Below are positions 46,210-53,828 of a stretch of DNA of 64,000 nt, one piece after another. A model generated the notes under the pieces. It was given only the letters and a program-made list of their open reading frames with translations, ran no database searches and was not told the DNA's origin. The position numbers were made by a program, and so were the translations under genes. The DNA is from JANRJY01 sp033763735. Its GTDB lineage: Bacteria; Bacteroidota; Bacteroidia; Cytophagales; UBA9547. The stretch is from assembly GCA_033763735.1 (NCBI GenBank), contig JANRJY010000123.1, positions 1-64,000 on the forward strand, written 5' to 3'. The stretch's first letter is position 1. Each line of letters starts with the position of its first letter.

Positions 46210-46647
46210 TTAACCAACATGTGAAACATAAATTTTTCGATTGTTATCATTAAGAACTTCAATAAATAATTCCATTCTTTTTTGAGGAATCAAGGAAGGT
46301 ATTTTTTCGACCCATTCAATTAAGCATAAATTTCCGGAAACCAAGTATTCATCGGTGCCAATGTCAAGTGCTTCGGTTTCATGTTTGATTCTGAAAAAAT
46401 CAAAATGAAAAATAGTTTGATTTTCAGAAGTAAGATACTCATTTACAATTGAGTAAGTAGGACTGGTGACATTATCAATCACGCCTTTTTGTTTGCAAAT
46501 TTCTTTGATTAATGTAGTTTTTCCAACACCCATCGGTCCGTTGAAAATCCATATATTGTAACCCTCACCGAGTCGAATTATGTTTTTTGAAGTATCAGGT
46601 AATTCAGATAATTGAGAATTAAGAATCCGAATATCAGCCATTTTCAT
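46210..46647 (-). CDS. tsaE: tRNA threonylcarbamoyladenosine biosynthesis ATPase TsaE
   Basis: A 145-residue P-loop ATPase needed with TsaB and TsaD to make t6A in tRNA. Walker A is FNGPMGVGKTTLIKEI (about 34-49), followed by SPTYSIVNEY and the Walker-B-like IFHFDFFRI. CLIEWVEKIPSLIP is the characteristic late motif. The ATG at 46647 or the third codon is the start. It overlaps by 4 bp the stop of the beta-barrel gene upstream on the same strand, so the two are translationally coupled. Confidence 0.95.
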   Translation of the reverse strand: MKMADIRILNSQLSELPDTSKNIIRLGEGYNIWIFNGPMGVGKTTLIKEICKQKGVIDNVTSPTYSIVNEYLTSENQTIFHFDFFRIKHETEALDIGTDEYLVSGNLCLIEWVEKIPSLIPQKRMELFIEVLNDNNRKIYVSHVG

Positions 46648-47276
46648 AATTCTCCAATATTATAAAAAATCCCTCCGGAAATAATTAACAGTTGGGCATT
46701 AAATCCTTCAATTGCAGTTGGGAAAATATGATTGTATTTGAAATTCAAATAGGTTGAAACTCTGCTTGAAAAATCATAAACAAATCCAATATTGGGCGCA
46801 ATTCCCCATCCGTTTAAAGTTACGTAGTCAAACGAAGCTTGAACAGAACTACCATTGGCATTAATGTTGTAAGATCCACTAAATTGATAACGACAAGCAT
46901 CTAATCCAAAGTATGGAGTGATTTTTGCTTTGTTCAAATAATATTCCAAACTGGCGCCATATACCATAAGTGAATTAGTAACACCCACTGTTGGAGCTCT
47001 ATTACTTAAAAAATTATAGTTAAATAATCCTCCAAGCCCTACTTTGCCGGCAAATATATATTTGGCAAAAACTCCCACGCCTGTACCGCCACTGAAATAT
47101 TGCCGGACAATTGCATTTACCGGAATGACTAATTGCGCATTTACACCCACTTTTAAACCGGCCATTGGAGAACCTTTGTAAGTTGGATCTTCTTCGTAAT
47201 AATTATCTTCCTGAGCAAACGTTAAAAAGGGTAAGAGCAAAAAACAGACCCAAAATGCCTTTAATGATCGTTTCAT
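46644..47276 (-). CDS. Outer-membrane beta-barrel protein
   Basis: Start placed at the ATG ending at 47276 (MKRSLKAFWVCFLLLPFLTFAQ, a good signal peptide), giving 210 residues; the ATG 18 bases upstream is less likely. After an acidic segment (EDNYYEEDPTYKG) come about eight amphipathic strands with GVGVFAKYIFAGKVGLGGLF and a C-terminal GGIFYNI, as in small OmpW/OmpA-like or outer_membrane_beta-barrel domain proteins. Function unknown. It overlaps tsaE by 4 bp and is divergent from the TolC-like gene. Confidence 0.75.
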   Translation of the reverse strand: MKRSLKAFWVCFLLLPFLTFAQEDNYYEEDPTYKGSPMAGLKVGVNAQLVIPVNAIVRQYFSGGTGVGVFAKYIFAGKVGLGGLFNYNFLSNRAPTVGVTNSLMVYGASLEYYLNKAKITPYFGLDACRYQFSGSYNINANGSSVQASFDYVTLNGWGIAPNIGFVYDFSSRVSTYLNFKYNHIFPTAIEGFNAQLLIISGGIFYNIGEL

Positions 47277-47340
47277 ATTAAATAATTGCTTCAAAATTAA
47301 ACAAAACCTTTTCGAAACTGTTTATTTTTTTACAAATTTA

Positions 47341-47352
47341 AAGTTCGAACTT
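47341..47352. promoter_or_regulatory. 12-bp palindrome upstream of the TolC-like gene
   Basis: AAGTTCGAACTT is a perfect palindrome 22 bp upstream of the ATG of the TolC-like gene and 64 bp upstream of the divergent beta-barrel gene. It could be an operator, but perfect 12-mers also occur by chance in AT-rich DNA. Confidence 0.25.
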
Positions 47353-47373
47353 GCCAAACCTAATTTATTATTC

Positions 47374-48588
47374 ATGTATAGCATTCAAAAATCATTTTTT
47401 TTAGTCTTCATTTCTACTTTAATCTCGATAGGACAACGTCAAATATTAACAGAAAAAGTGGCTGTTGAACAAGCACTGCAAAATAATTTGCAAATGAAAA
47501 TAGCAGATTTGAAAATAGACAAACAGAAAAGCCTCAAAAATGCTGGGGTAAACCTTGATAATTTGCAAGTGTTGATGGACGCTCCGGTTGAAAAGAGATT
47601 TACTATATCAGTATATCAACCTTTTCAGTTCCCTACTGTATATGCACAACAGTACAAATTCCAAAAAGCAAACATTAATGTGGCTGCTGCCGAAAAGAGT
47701 ATAACAACGAATCAACTCATTTATAATGTTCGAACTACTTTTAACCAGCTCACCTATTTAATAGAAAAATACAAAACACTTAAACGCCAAGATTCCATTT
47801 TCAGTGATATCATTGGCATTAACGAAACGCGCTATAGGGTTGGGCAAATATCTAATTTGGAAAAAATAAATGGGGAAGCTTATTATAAACAAATACAATT
47901 TAATTTGATGAAAACAATGGCAGATTTGCTTAATGCCAAAATACAATTGGGGATATTGTTGGGACGACCAGAAGATACAACTTTATGGGTGAATGGAAAT
48001 TTGAAGAAAATAATTGACTACGAAGTAAATCAGATTCCCGACACTACTTTTGAAACCAACCCTCTTACCAATTATTATAATCAACAGCAAATTTCATTTA
48101 CCAGAGCACTTAAAATTGAAAAGAGCAGACAACTTCCTGGGTTTATAGTAGGGTATTATGATCAAGTAACCGATGGCAAAAGTGCAGAGCAACCATTTTT
48201 GTATCGATTCAATGCAGGTATAACACTACCAATTTGGTATTGGACTTATGGTGCTAAAATAAATGCGGCCAAAAAAGACTTTGAAATTGTAAAAACACAA
48301 GCCAGATATACCAATTACCAGTTGAAAGGCGAATACTCTAAGGAGCTTGCCAATTTGCGTAATTATAGCAACTCAGTCACATACTTTGAAACAACAGGTA
48401 ATGCACTTGCCAATGAAATCCTAAAATCAGCACGTGAAGGATACCGACTTGGGAGTATAGGTTATTATATATATTTGCAAAACCTTAATCAGGCATTTCA
48501 AATTCAAATTAATGCTTTAGACGCGTTGGTAAGCTATAATAATTCATTGATTACGCTCCAATATTTGCTTGGCGATCAGAAATATTAA
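47374..48588 (+). CDS. TolC-family outer-membrane efflux protein
   Basis: A 404-residue OEP-family protein with signal peptide about 1-20. Two internal repeats of long coiled-coil helices are visible: VAVEQALQNNLQMKIADLKI and, in the second half, YNNSLITLQYLLG. Between them lie the GRPEDTTLWVNG-type turn and YRVGQISNLEKINGEAYYK. This is the CzcC/CusC type that pairs with RND pumps. Short of the usual 420-480 residues but intact. Its probable partners, a CzcA-like pump and CzcB-like adaptor, lie 5.2 kb downstream, with unrelated genes between. Confidence 0.8.
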   Translation: MYSIQKSFFLVFISTLISIGQRQILTEKVAVEQALQNNLQMKIADLKIDKQKSLKNAGVNLDNLQVLMDAPVEKRFTISVYQPFQFPTVYAQQYKFQKANINVAAAEKSITTNQLIYNVRTTFNQLTYLIEKYKTLKRQDSIFSDIIGINETRYRVGQISNLEKINGEAYYKQIQFNLMKTMADLLNAKIQLGILLGRPEDTTLWVNGNLKKIIDYEVNQIPDTTFETNPLTNYYNQQQISFTRALKIEKSRQLPGFIVGYYDQVTDGKSAEQPFLYRFNAGITLPIWYWTYGAKINAAKKDFEIVKTQARYTNYQLKGEYSKELANLRNYSNSVTYFETTGNALANEILKSAREGYRLGSIGYYIYLQNLNQAFQIQINALDALVSYNNSLITLQYLLGDQKY

Positions 48589-48779
48589 AAGGTAATTATG
48601 GATTGTATTAGTTTGCTTCTCCTGTCTTAGCGGGATCGCTATGACGAATACCTTTTCGCGTCATTGCGTTCATAAGGAAGCACTCAAACATTCTTTAATT
48701 AAAATAAGAACAAAGAATAACTTCTTTTATTTCATTATATTTTACATTATTTTTGTTATTCTCTGTCAAATTAAGTGCT

Positions 48780-49013
48780 ATGAATCTTCAATACATTTCG
48801 GATAACAAAGGCATTACCACTGGCGTATTTATCCCAATACAAGAATGGAATATGCTCAAAGAAAACTACAACTTACCCGAAGATGATTTTGAATTTAACC
48901 CTACTCAAAAAAAGGAACTAAATGACAGAATTGACCATTATTTAAAGAATCCCAACGACTTGCTAGATTGGGAGGAAGTTGAAAAAAGGCTTTTGGCTCG
49001 CAATGCAAAATAA
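48780..49013 (+). CDS. Addiction-module antitoxin component
   Basis: A 77-residue protein: start taken at the ATG 48780 (MNLQYISDNKGITTGVFIPI), since the longer frame begins with non-ATG sequence upstream. The first 35 residues look like the DNA-binding strand-helix of RelB/StbD-type antitoxins and the rest is acidic (EDDFEFNPTQKKELNDRIDHY). The stop TAA and the toxin ATG share one base, the classic coupled layout. It would neutralise the ParE/RelE-like toxin and repress the operon. Confidence 0.72.
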   Translation: MNLQYISDNKGITTGVFIPIQEWNMLKENYNLPEDDFEFNPTQKKELNDRIDHYLKNPNDLLDWEEVEKRLLARNAK

Positions 49014-49321
49014 TGCCTTATAAGATTTTACCTTTTGCTGAAATTGATTTACAGGAAAGTGTGGATTGGTATGCTCTTCGCCAACCCGGGCTCGAAGCCG
49101 ATTTATTAACTGACACCAGAAAAACCATTCAATTTATTAATCAAAATCCGTATGCGTATCAAGTAAAATATAAGCGCAAGGGCTTACAAATCAGGAAAGC
49201 TCCTGCAAATAGATTTCCTTTCGTAGTGGTTTACTTTATTGATGAAAATGTACAATGTATAATTATAATTGCCATTTGGCATACCTCACGTAACCCTAAA
49301 AAAATTAAGAAACGATTATAA
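49013..49321 (+). CDS. RelE/ParE family toxin
   Basis: A 102-residue RelE/ParE superfamily toxin: YKILPFAEIDLQESVDWYAL, then LLTDTRKTIQFINQNPYAY, KRKGLQIRKAPANRFPFVVVYFI, and the C-terminal IIIIAIWHTSRNPKKI. The layout (A..DL.e...wy, then R.....fPf.v.Y and H..R.P) is closest to ParE-like members; whether it targets gyrase or mRNA is not clear. Overlaps the antitoxin gene by one base. Confidence 0.85.
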   Translation: MPYKILPFAEIDLQESVDWYALRQPGLEADLLTDTRKTIQFINQNPYAYQVKYKRKGLQIRKAPANRFPFVVVYFIDENVQCIIIIAIWHTSRNPKKIKKRL

Positions 49322-49335
49322 CATTCTAATCAAAC

Positions 49336-49380
49336 CTTTGCATCCTTTGCAAAAAACTTCAAATTCTTTGGGGTTAACTT
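49336..49380. repeat. Degenerate intergenic direct repeat, copy 1
   Basis: CTTTGCATCC... through ACTTCAAATTCTTT and GGGTTAACTT resembles the second copy at 51403-51449 across about 45 bp. Both belong to a class of intergenic sequence built from CTTTGC/GCAAAG words that recurs between Bacteroidota genes. It lies between the toxin gene and the frameshifted secreted-protein gene. Confidence 0.5.
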
Positions 49381-49496
49381 GATTTAGAATTGAAGATTAC
49401 CTGTCCCGGATTTGTTTCGGGAACAATTTTTGATTTAATAAAACTACTGTTGGTAATAGGAAATAAGTTTTTTGCTTACTAATTTCATATTCTGAT

Positions 49497-49535
49497 ATGC
49501 GCATTTTTGTTATTTTATTCCTATTTTTCCAAAAC
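49497..49535 (+). other. Detached signal-peptide start of the downstream T9SS protein (frameshift site)
   Basis: ATG 49497 encodes MRIFVILFLFFQN, a signal peptide start, in a frame different from that of the body. At 49531-49534 there is a run of four A (CCAAAAC). One extra A would join the frames as MRIFVILFLFFQKLIYANAG followed by TYRPF, a complete signal peptide with a cleavage site after YANA and the usual mature start of this protein type. The simplest reading is a 1-nt deletion in the A run. Confidence 0.7.
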
Positions 49536-49591
49536 TCATTTATGCAAATGCAGGAACTTATAGGCCTTTTGCCGATACTACTATTTGGTGG

Positions 49592-51049
49592 GTGGAATAT
49601 AAAAACAAAATATCTGAAGGTAGCGGATGTACAAGACAGTTTATTTATTTGTTTGGAGATACCAATGTACTTGGTATGAAATACAAAAAAATATATTATT
49701 CAAAAACCTATTTTTATTCATTAAGTGAAGCAAAAGCAGACACTAACAAAGTTTTTTTATTCAATGGATTACTTCGAAACGACAGCATTAACCGAAAAGC
49801 ATATTATGTGCCTAATTCACTATTAGGAGCGAACTTTACCACTAGTAGCGAAATATTGTTGTATGACTTTAAACTTAACGTAGGTGATACATTGCCGCAT
49901 ACATATATATACAGATATAACCATGGAATGAGCAATACTTTACCCAACCAATTGACGGTAAGTGGAATTGACAGTTTATTGATAGATGGTAAATACCACA
50001 AAAGATACACATTTATCAATGTGAATAGCATTTCGGGCTATATTATGGAAGGTATTGGCAATGGAGCAGGTTTATTGCAACCTTTAGAAATGGCAGTAAC
50101 GCCTTCTCCTATACAAGACCTAAGCAGTTCAAAATACCCTATAAATGTAAAAAAAGTGTTGGTTGGAAAATGGAAAGACTCACTTTTTACAAGGATGAAT
50201 ACCAGTTTACAATGTCCATCTTATACACCTTTTTCAGAAGATACGGCAATTTGGAAATGGGGTTATTACTACGATAGATACAATAAAACCTATGTATGTG
50301 ATTTTTATTATCTTGCTGAAAATAGATTAATTAAAGGAAAAAAATATAAAACATATTATTACGGATGGCTAAACAACTTTCATTACAACAATATTAGCAC
50401 TAAGTATTATATTAGGAATGATAGTATTAATAAGAAAGTTTTTGCAGTTAACCGATATCAAGTTGATAGTAGTGAATATGTGCTATATGATTTTAATTTG
50501 TATATCGAAAAAACAGGAAATTATATCTACTTGAGTGATGGCAATAAACTAACAATCAATTCAATAAATACAATTAATATTGGTAAAACAAATTATAAAA
50601 CTTATATAGGAACAAAAAACAAAGAAACGTATACTCTTATTGAAGGTGTTGGAGCAGAATATGTTTCAACACAATATAGTCAAGAATATGTATTAATAAA
50701 TTATTATGACAAAAAGAATACAGACTCTTCAATTAATTTTTTAGTAAAGCAATTAAATAATAGTAATTGTAGAGCGCTAGAAAATATAAATGAATTAATA
50801 AGCAATCAAATATCAATAAATATCAGACCCAATCCAATCTATGCTTCCGGTGAATTTCAAATCACTTCAGCTGAAAATAATTTAATAAAAGTCCAAATCT
50901 TCAACCTCCTCGGCATCAAAGAAGTAGAAATTGAAAATATAAATGCTAAAGAAGTTTCTATCACCCTTAACAATAAAAATACAGGGCTTAGGTTGGTTTA
51001 TATTTATTTGCAAAATGATGTAATCATCAAAAAAATAATGGTGGAGTGA
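49592..51049 (+). CDS. Secreted protein with type A T9SS sorting domain (5' end frameshifted)
   Basis: The body is a 485-residue frame whose only in-frame start is a GTG (49592), unlikely to be real. Its reading frame is open further upstream to a stop at 49493, encoding YANAGTYRPFADTTIWWVE, the mature N terminus of a secreted protein. Middle repeats such as YYDRYNKTYVCDFYYLAENR and EYVLYDFNL recall the SWYEY...-type exported proteins of Bacteroidota; function unknown. Residues about 405-485 are a Por/type A T9SS C-terminal signal (NIRPNPIYASGEF, LIKVQIFNLLGIKEVEIENI, VYIYLQNDVIIKKIMVE). With the upstream signal peptide out of frame by one nucleotide, the product would not be exported unless the frame is restored. 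Confidence 0.75.
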   Translation: MEYKNKISEGSGCTRQFIYLFGDTNVLGMKYKKIYYSKTYFYSLSEAKADTNKVFLFNGLLRNDSINRKAYYVPNSLLGANFTTSSEILLYDFKLNVGDTLPHTYIYRYNHGMSNTLPNQLTVSGIDSLLIDGKYHKRYTFINVNSISGYIMEGIGNGAGLLQPLEMAVTPSPIQDLSSSKYPINVKKVLVGKWKDSLFTRMNTSLQCPSYTPFSEDTAIWKWGYYYDRYNKTYVCDFYYLAENRLIKGKKYKTYYYGWLNNFHYNNISTKYYIRNDSINKKVFAVNRYQVDSSEYVLYDFNLYIEKTGNYIYLSDGNKLTINSINTINIGKTNYKTYIGTKNKETYTLIEGVGAEYVSTQYSQEYVLINYYDKKNTDSSINFLVKQLNNSNCRALENINELISNQISINIRPNPIYASGEFQITSAENNLIKVQIFNLLGIKEVEIENINAKEVSITLNNKNTGLRLVYIYLQNDVIIKKIMVE

Positions 51050-51120
51050 AAATAATTTTCAATCAATAATAGGAGATACTTCAATATTGCCTTAAATTTA
51101 CTCAACAAAAAATCCCAAAT

Positions 51121-51348
51121 ATGAAATACATATTGGATATTGAAATATAAGATAATGACATCTCTTTTGCAGAGAAATTTTTTAAATCGGTATCTTTTAT
51201 AAAAAGGGTAAAAACAGTGCCATCAAATGAAATTACAAATCCTGCTATTCTTCAAAGCATCGAAGCTTATGAAAAAGGGAAGCTACAACCAACTCCCTTA
51301 AGCTTATCTGAATTAAAACATTATAAAAATTGCAGAGTAGATGTATAA
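51121..51348 (+). pseudogene. Decayed antitoxin-like gene with premature stop
   Basis: ATG 51121 reads MKYILDIEI, then an in-frame TAA (51148-51150), then an open continuation (DNDISFAEKFFKSVSFIKR, ending CRVDV) to TAA 51348. This looks like a small antitoxin broken at codon 10. Overlapping its end, ATG 51341 encodes MYKVYLGLSN before a stop, resembling the start of a toxin gene. The 484-bp gap 51050-51533 therefore holds a dead toxin-antitoxin remnant plus the second copy of the CTTTGC repeat, and no intact gene. Confidence 0.5.
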
Positions 51349-51402
51349 AGTCTATTTAGGTCTATCAAACTGATTTTACTACAATTTCAAAATTTTAAAA
51401 TT

Positions 51403-51449
51403 CTTTGCATCCTTTACGATAAACTTCAAATTCTCTCTGGTTAAAGTTT
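51403..51449. repeat. Degenerate intergenic direct repeat, copy 2
   Basis: CTTTGCATCC followed by AAACTTCAAATTCT and GGTTAAAG matches copy 1 at 49336-49380 with scattered differences. Shortly after, ACCGCAAAGTGCGCAAAG (51461-51478) gives the same words in inverse orientation. Confidence 0.5.
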
Positions 51450-51533
51450 GCCTTTATTTTTAACCGCAAAGTGCGCAAAGATTATCGCAAAGAATTGAGG
51501 GATAAAAAATATTAATCATTACGCATTAATCCT

Positions 51534-52046
51534 TCAATCCATTTCATTCAGCGAAAGTACTATGTCGTTGGCACTAATGCTATTGCCTTTGATGATTAGT
51601 TTAGCTTGGTTGTAAAAAGGCAATCGTTGTTCGTATAATTCGGTCATGTAGGCAAGCAATTGCTCTTTGTTTTTGCCTTCAATCATGGGTCTTTTGTCGC
51701 GTTGAGGGCTGCTCCAAAGTCGATCCGTAATTTCCTGTACCGGCACATACAAAAAGACGGTAATGCCCGACACATTCATTATTGTCATATTATCATTGAA
51801 ACAAGCGGCTCCTCCTCCTGTGGCAATCAGTAAATTCTTTTCTTTGGATAATTCTTTGATGGCTTCTGTTTCTTTGTTTCGGAAATAAGTTTCTCCATGG
51901 TCTGCAAAAATTTGACTCACTGTTTTGTTCTCTTTACGACAAACGTATTCGTCCAAATCAATAAAGCTAAGCTTTAACATTTGAGCAATTTGTTTGCCTA
52001 AAGTTGTTTTACCACTACCGGTAAGTCCTATTAAATATATGTGCAT
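51534..52046 (-). CDS. aroK: Shikimate kinase
   Basis: A 170-residue enzyme phosphorylating shikimate at the 3-OH. Walker A GLTGSGKTTLGKQI (7-20), shikimate-binding DLDEYV, FRNKETEAIKEL and ATGGGAACF, plus the lid Arg in RDKRPMIEG, are all present. Length and start normal. Single minus-strand gene; comM follows upstream after a 120-bp gap containing short TGAATGATTGAGTT-type direct repeats. Confidence 0.95.
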   Translation of the reverse strand: MHIYLIGLTGSGKTTLGKQIAQMLKLSFIDLDEYVCRKENKTVSQIFADHGETYFRNKETEAIKELSKEKNLLIATGGGAACFNDNMTIMNVSGITVFLYVPVQEITDRLWSSPQRDKRPMIEGKNKEQLLAYMTELYEQRLPFYNQAKLIIKGNSISANDIVLSLNEMD

Positions 52047-52169
52047 GCTTGATTTTTGAATGATTGAGTTAGTGAATGATTGAGTTTTGAATGATTAAAT
52101 GAGTAAATATTAGAATGAAACAATTTTCGATATACTATAAACTGATGACTAACAACTATTTACTACGAA

Positions 52170-53708
52170 CTATCCCGCCCATCCTTCTCTGTCTAAACTT
52201 CTGTATTGAATGGCTTCTGCCAAATGTTCCACTTTAATGTCATCAGAGCCTGCAAGGTCGGCAATTGTTCGTGATACTTTTAGTATACGGTCGTAAGCAC
52301 GAGCTGATAGACCTAATTTTTCCATTGCTTTTTGCAAAAGTAACTTTCCAACTTCATTGATGGTACATATTTCTTTCACCATTTGGGTTGGCATCATCGC
52401 ATTCGAGAAAACTGTTGGTGTTTCTTTGAAGCGAACGGTCTGCATTTCACGAGCTTTTATAACCCGATCTCTTATTTTTTCACTTGTTTCTGCTTTACGA
52501 TCGGATGATATTTTATCGAACGAAACGGGCGTAACTTCGATGTGCAAATCAATCCTATCTAATAATGGACCGCTTACTTTATTCAAATATTTTTGAACCA
52601 CTCCCGGAGCACATACACATTCTTTTTCAGGATGATTGTAATATCCACACGGACAAGGGTTCATGCTGGCAATGAGCATAAAGTTGGCAGGGTAATCCAC
52701 TGCTAATTTTGCCCTTGAAATAGTAACTCTTCGTTCTTCCAAAGGTTGACGAAGCACTTCGAGAACGGTTCTTTTAAACTCAGGTAATTCATCCAAAAAA
52801 AGCACCCCATTATGTGCTAAGGATATTTCACCAGGCTGCGGGTTGCCACCTCCACCTACCAAAGCCACATCACTTATAGTATGGTGTGGACTGCGAAAAG
52901 GGCGTTGAGCAATAAGAGAAGCAGCATGACCTAACTTGCCCGCTACGGAATGAATTTTGGTTGTTTCCAATGCCTCTATCAACGAAAGTGGAGGCAAAAT
53001 ACCCGGCAATCGCTTGGCTAACATCGTTTTGCCTGCTCCGGGAGGCCCAATCATAATCACATTGTGACCTCCTGCAGCAGCTACTTCCATCCCTCGTTTG
53101 ATGTTTTCTTGTCCTTGTACCTGACTAAAGTCAGCATCATATACATTTTGAGTATTAATAAAAATATCTCTGGTATCCATTTTTAATGGACTAATCGGCA
53201 ATTTTCCTTCCAAAAAATCAACCGCTTCTTGCAAAGAATTTATGCCTATTACATCCAAATTATTTACAATCGCAGCTTCTGATGCATTGTCTTTGGGTAA
53301 AATAAATCCTTTAAATCCGAGTTTACGAGCTTCAATAGCAATGGGTAAAACGCCTTTCACACTTCTTAATGAGCCATCTAAGGCCAATTCGCCCATAATG
53401 ATATATTTCTCAAGCGCTTCTGTCAGCATCTGTTCGGATGCACTTAAAATAGCTAAAGCGATAGGTAAATCAAATGAAGAGCCTTCTTTACGGACATCAG
53501 CAGGTGCAAGATTCACCACTACTTTTTGTCGAGGCATGCGCATGCCCATTTCTTTAATGGCACTTTCCACTCGCTGTGCGCTTTCTTTCACAGCGTTATC
53601 CGGCAATCCTACCATATACAAGTTTTGACCTTGTCCTACACTTACTTCTACTGTAACCAGGTGGGCATTTACACCATATACAGCACCTCCGAATGATTTG
53701 GCTAACAT
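52170..53708 (-). CDS. YifB/ComM-like Mg-chelatase-type AAA ATPase
   Basis: A 512-residue protein. An N-terminal Lon-protease-like ribosomal-S5-fold region (about 1-160: VVNLAPADVRKEGSSFDLPI, GELALDGSLRSVKGVLP) precedes the AAA core with Walker A GPPGAGKTMLAKRLPGILPP and Walker B GVLFLDELPEF. FRSPHHTISDVALVGGGG and NPCPCGYYNHPEKECVC follow, and a C-terminal helical lid ends RSLDREG. ComM in naturally transformable bacteria promotes branch migration during transformation; the family is otherwise general. Divergent from the czcA-like gene. Confidence 0.92.
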   Translation of the reverse strand: MLAKSFGGAVYGVNAHLVTVEVSVGQGQNLYMVGLPDNAVKESAQRVESAIKEMGMRMPRQKVVVNLAPADVRKEGSSFDLPIALAILSASEQMLTEALEKYIIMGELALDGSLRSVKGVLPIAIEARKLGFKGFILPKDNASEAAIVNNLDVIGINSLQEAVDFLEGKLPISPLKMDTRDIFINTQNVYDADFSQVQGQENIKRGMEVAAAGGHNVIMIGPPGAGKTMLAKRLPGILPPLSLIEALETTKIHSVAGKLGHAASLIAQRPFRSPHHTISDVALVGGGGNPQPGEISLAHNGVLFLDELPEFKRTVLEVLRQPLEERRVTISRAKLAVDYPANFMLIASMNPCPCGYYNHPEKECVCAPGVVQKYLNKVSGPLLDRIDLHIEVTPVSFDKISSDRKAETSEKIRDRVIKAREMQTVRFKETPTVFSNAMMPTQMVKEICTINEVGKLLLQKAMEKLGLSARAYDRILKVSRTIADLAGSDDIKVEHLAEAIQYRSLDREGWAG

Positions 53709-53828
53709 ATTGTTCCTAAAAGTAATATATCAGCTTGTAAAGTTAAGTAACTTGTTTATAAAAAGTATAAATAGCAAAAGATATTGAAGTATTTAATTTA
53801 GGTTAGGTAATTTTAAGATTGAATTGAG

